Shown here: positions 62,144-62,816 of the stretch, piece by piece
How positions within the stretch are numbered: the first letter of the stretch is position 1
Layout of the letters: the number at the start of each line of letters is the position of its first letter
DNA from: Kiritimatiellia bacterium
Lineage (GTDB): Bacteria; Verrucomicrobiota; Kiritimatiellia; RFP12; UBA1067
Reading direction: 5' to 3'
NCBI GenBank assembly: GCA_017520845.1
Contig: JAFXEU010000102.1
Span: 1 to 62,816, forward strand
Length of the DNA: 62,816 bases
Position numbers and translations under genes: made by a program
The notes under the pieces: generated by a model
What the model was told of the DNA's origin: nothing
Seen by the model: the letters and a program-made list of their open reading frames with translations, nothing else
The model's database searches: none

Positions 62144-62152
62144 ATTATATCA
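62144..62152 (-). promoter_or_regulatory. Extended -10 promoter of the secretion cluster
   Basis: TGATATAAT lies about 40 nt upstream of the GspL-like ATG. The nearest -35-like hexamer is TTGGCA (62169-62174) at 19 nt, a loose fit. Confidence 0.55.
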
Positions 62153-62816
62153 AAAACAACTCCTGAAATGCCAACCCAAATTGCATTGCGGCGGATGTCT
62201 GGAGCTCCTCCTCGGTCTCGACCCGCTACGGAGTTGTAACGCCTCTCACACTTAGACAAGTTTATTGATTTAGCCTGCCATGCCTCGACAGAATCACTGG
62301 TTGCTTACAATAACTCTCTTACGGCTACAATCCTTCGCGGGTCTCACTCGGAGGACTCCACTCCACCCGCCTTGGCTTTAGTGGATATTTAAATAGGCGC
62401 TCAAGTCGTTAGTCCAAACAGGATTGACGCTGTGTCGCGAAGACAGTACGTGCGCCGGGGAGGACAACGCACGCTTACGCTTGGAAGCGTACGAGAGAGA
62501 CGTTGAGAAAAGACGCGATGAATGAGCTGAGCGTTCAGTGAGACTCCGGTTCGTGAGGAGCGCGATGAGGCGCGAGCATAACGAGGACGCCGACGACATG
62601 AGCGGACAGCGAATGAGTCGAGCGACGAAGTTAGGCGACGCGGATCATCTGCGATCGTCACGGGAGGAGGCGAAGCTAAACGCGGGAGCGAGTGAAGAGC
62701 GGCTTTACGAAATGGCGAACGTTGTCGAAAATGCTAAACGCGGCCTCGGTTTGGGCCGTAGCCGGGCGCATACTTTTTAGATGAGCCGATTTATGCAGGA
62801 CTCGACCCCGAGCCAA
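62153..62816. other. Unassigned region, about 660 nt, with local hairpins and no convincing gene
   Basis: I found no gene that I would defend. Hairpins include TACGCTT-GG-AAGCGTA (62476-62491), CGTGCG/CGCACG arms (62449-62454 and 62469-62474) and the palindrome GGAGCTCC (62201-62208). Two similar words, CGGGTCGAGACC and CGGGGTCGAGTCC, appear on the minus strand near 62214-62226 and 62798-62811, bounding the structured part. The base composition between 62500 and 62700 is full of GCG/GAG/ACG words. A 71-codon plus-strand frame at 62565-62780 with GAGGAG upstream gives a highly charged product that I do not recognise. A structured RNA cut by the window edge is possible. Confidence 0.35.

Noticed and set aside
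62153..62816. tmRNA or other known RNA gene at the right edge
   Set aside because: Some words (for example AAACTTGT) recall tmRNA 3' regions, but no acceptor stem, T-arm, tag reading frame with a normal ALAA ending, or RNase P or SRP consensus could be found on either strand.

Overview
The window is bacterial and gene-dense. Almost everything is read on the minus strand; only two clear genes (a histidine-rich exported protein at 11475 and rlmN at 51516) lie on the plus strand. The left edge holds the first ~76 nt of a 16S rRNA gene that runs out of the window. Its 5' sequence, the many secreted glycoside hydrolases (GH2, GH78-like, GH84) and the PilB/PilT/secretin machinery suggest a Gram-negative member of the PVC group, most likely a gut-type Kiritimatiellota. 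That lineage call is an inference from short rRNA sequence and gene content, not a placement.

Layout from left to right. 1-300: 16S 5' end, leader and promoter. 0.3-4.2 kb: GH2 enzyme, miaB and a DUF2400/TIGR02757 gene in one unit. 4.3-5.2 kb: a Fic protein with its own promoter. 5.4-10.8 kb: a GH78-like enzyme and a very large secreted protein of unknown function. 10.9-11.9 kb: small membrane and His-rich proteins amid repeats. 11.9-16.9 kb: two PilB/GspE ATPases around pilT, a small membrane protein and a DUF192 protein. 16.9-23.6 kb: GH78-like, GH84 and recD2 tightly coupled. 23.7-29.1 kb: serC, dapA, pheS, a CorA channel and a MATE pump. 29.2-32.5 kb: an OmpP1/FadL porin, a TetR regulator and a glycosyltransferase. 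32.5-40.9 kb: a compact seven-gene run potA-potB-potC-potD-lepA-icd-FkbH-like HAD, with potB broken by a frameshift. 41-42.9 kb: OPT transporter and tRNA-Asn. 43-51.3 kb: rpoB-rpoC, apart from ribosomal protein genes and divergent from rlmN. 52.5-57.4 kb: a UDP-sugar pyrophosphorylase, thrC, ychF and a TolA-like coiled-coil protein. 57.5-62.1 kb: secretin gspD with GspM-like and GspL-like genes. 62.15-62.8 kb: about 650 nt with local hairpins that I could not assign.

The most noteworthy observations are: (1) a composite repeat (GGGGACTGTCCCC-type palindromes around CCCTCTT heptads) inserted in frame into a glycosyltransferase gene, with related palindromes in four other places and another heptad array between pilB and pilT; (2) a consistent promoter grammar, in which weak -35 boxes go with an extended -10 (TGnTATAAT) and strong -35 boxes do not, together with several apparently leaderless genes; (3) two identical-spacing inverted repeats upstream of the FadL-like gene, next to a TetR regulator; (4) a single-base frameshift in potB; (5) a shared upstream element at the two neighbouring glycoside-hydrolase promoters. 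I saw no CRISPR array, phage or complete insertion sequence.
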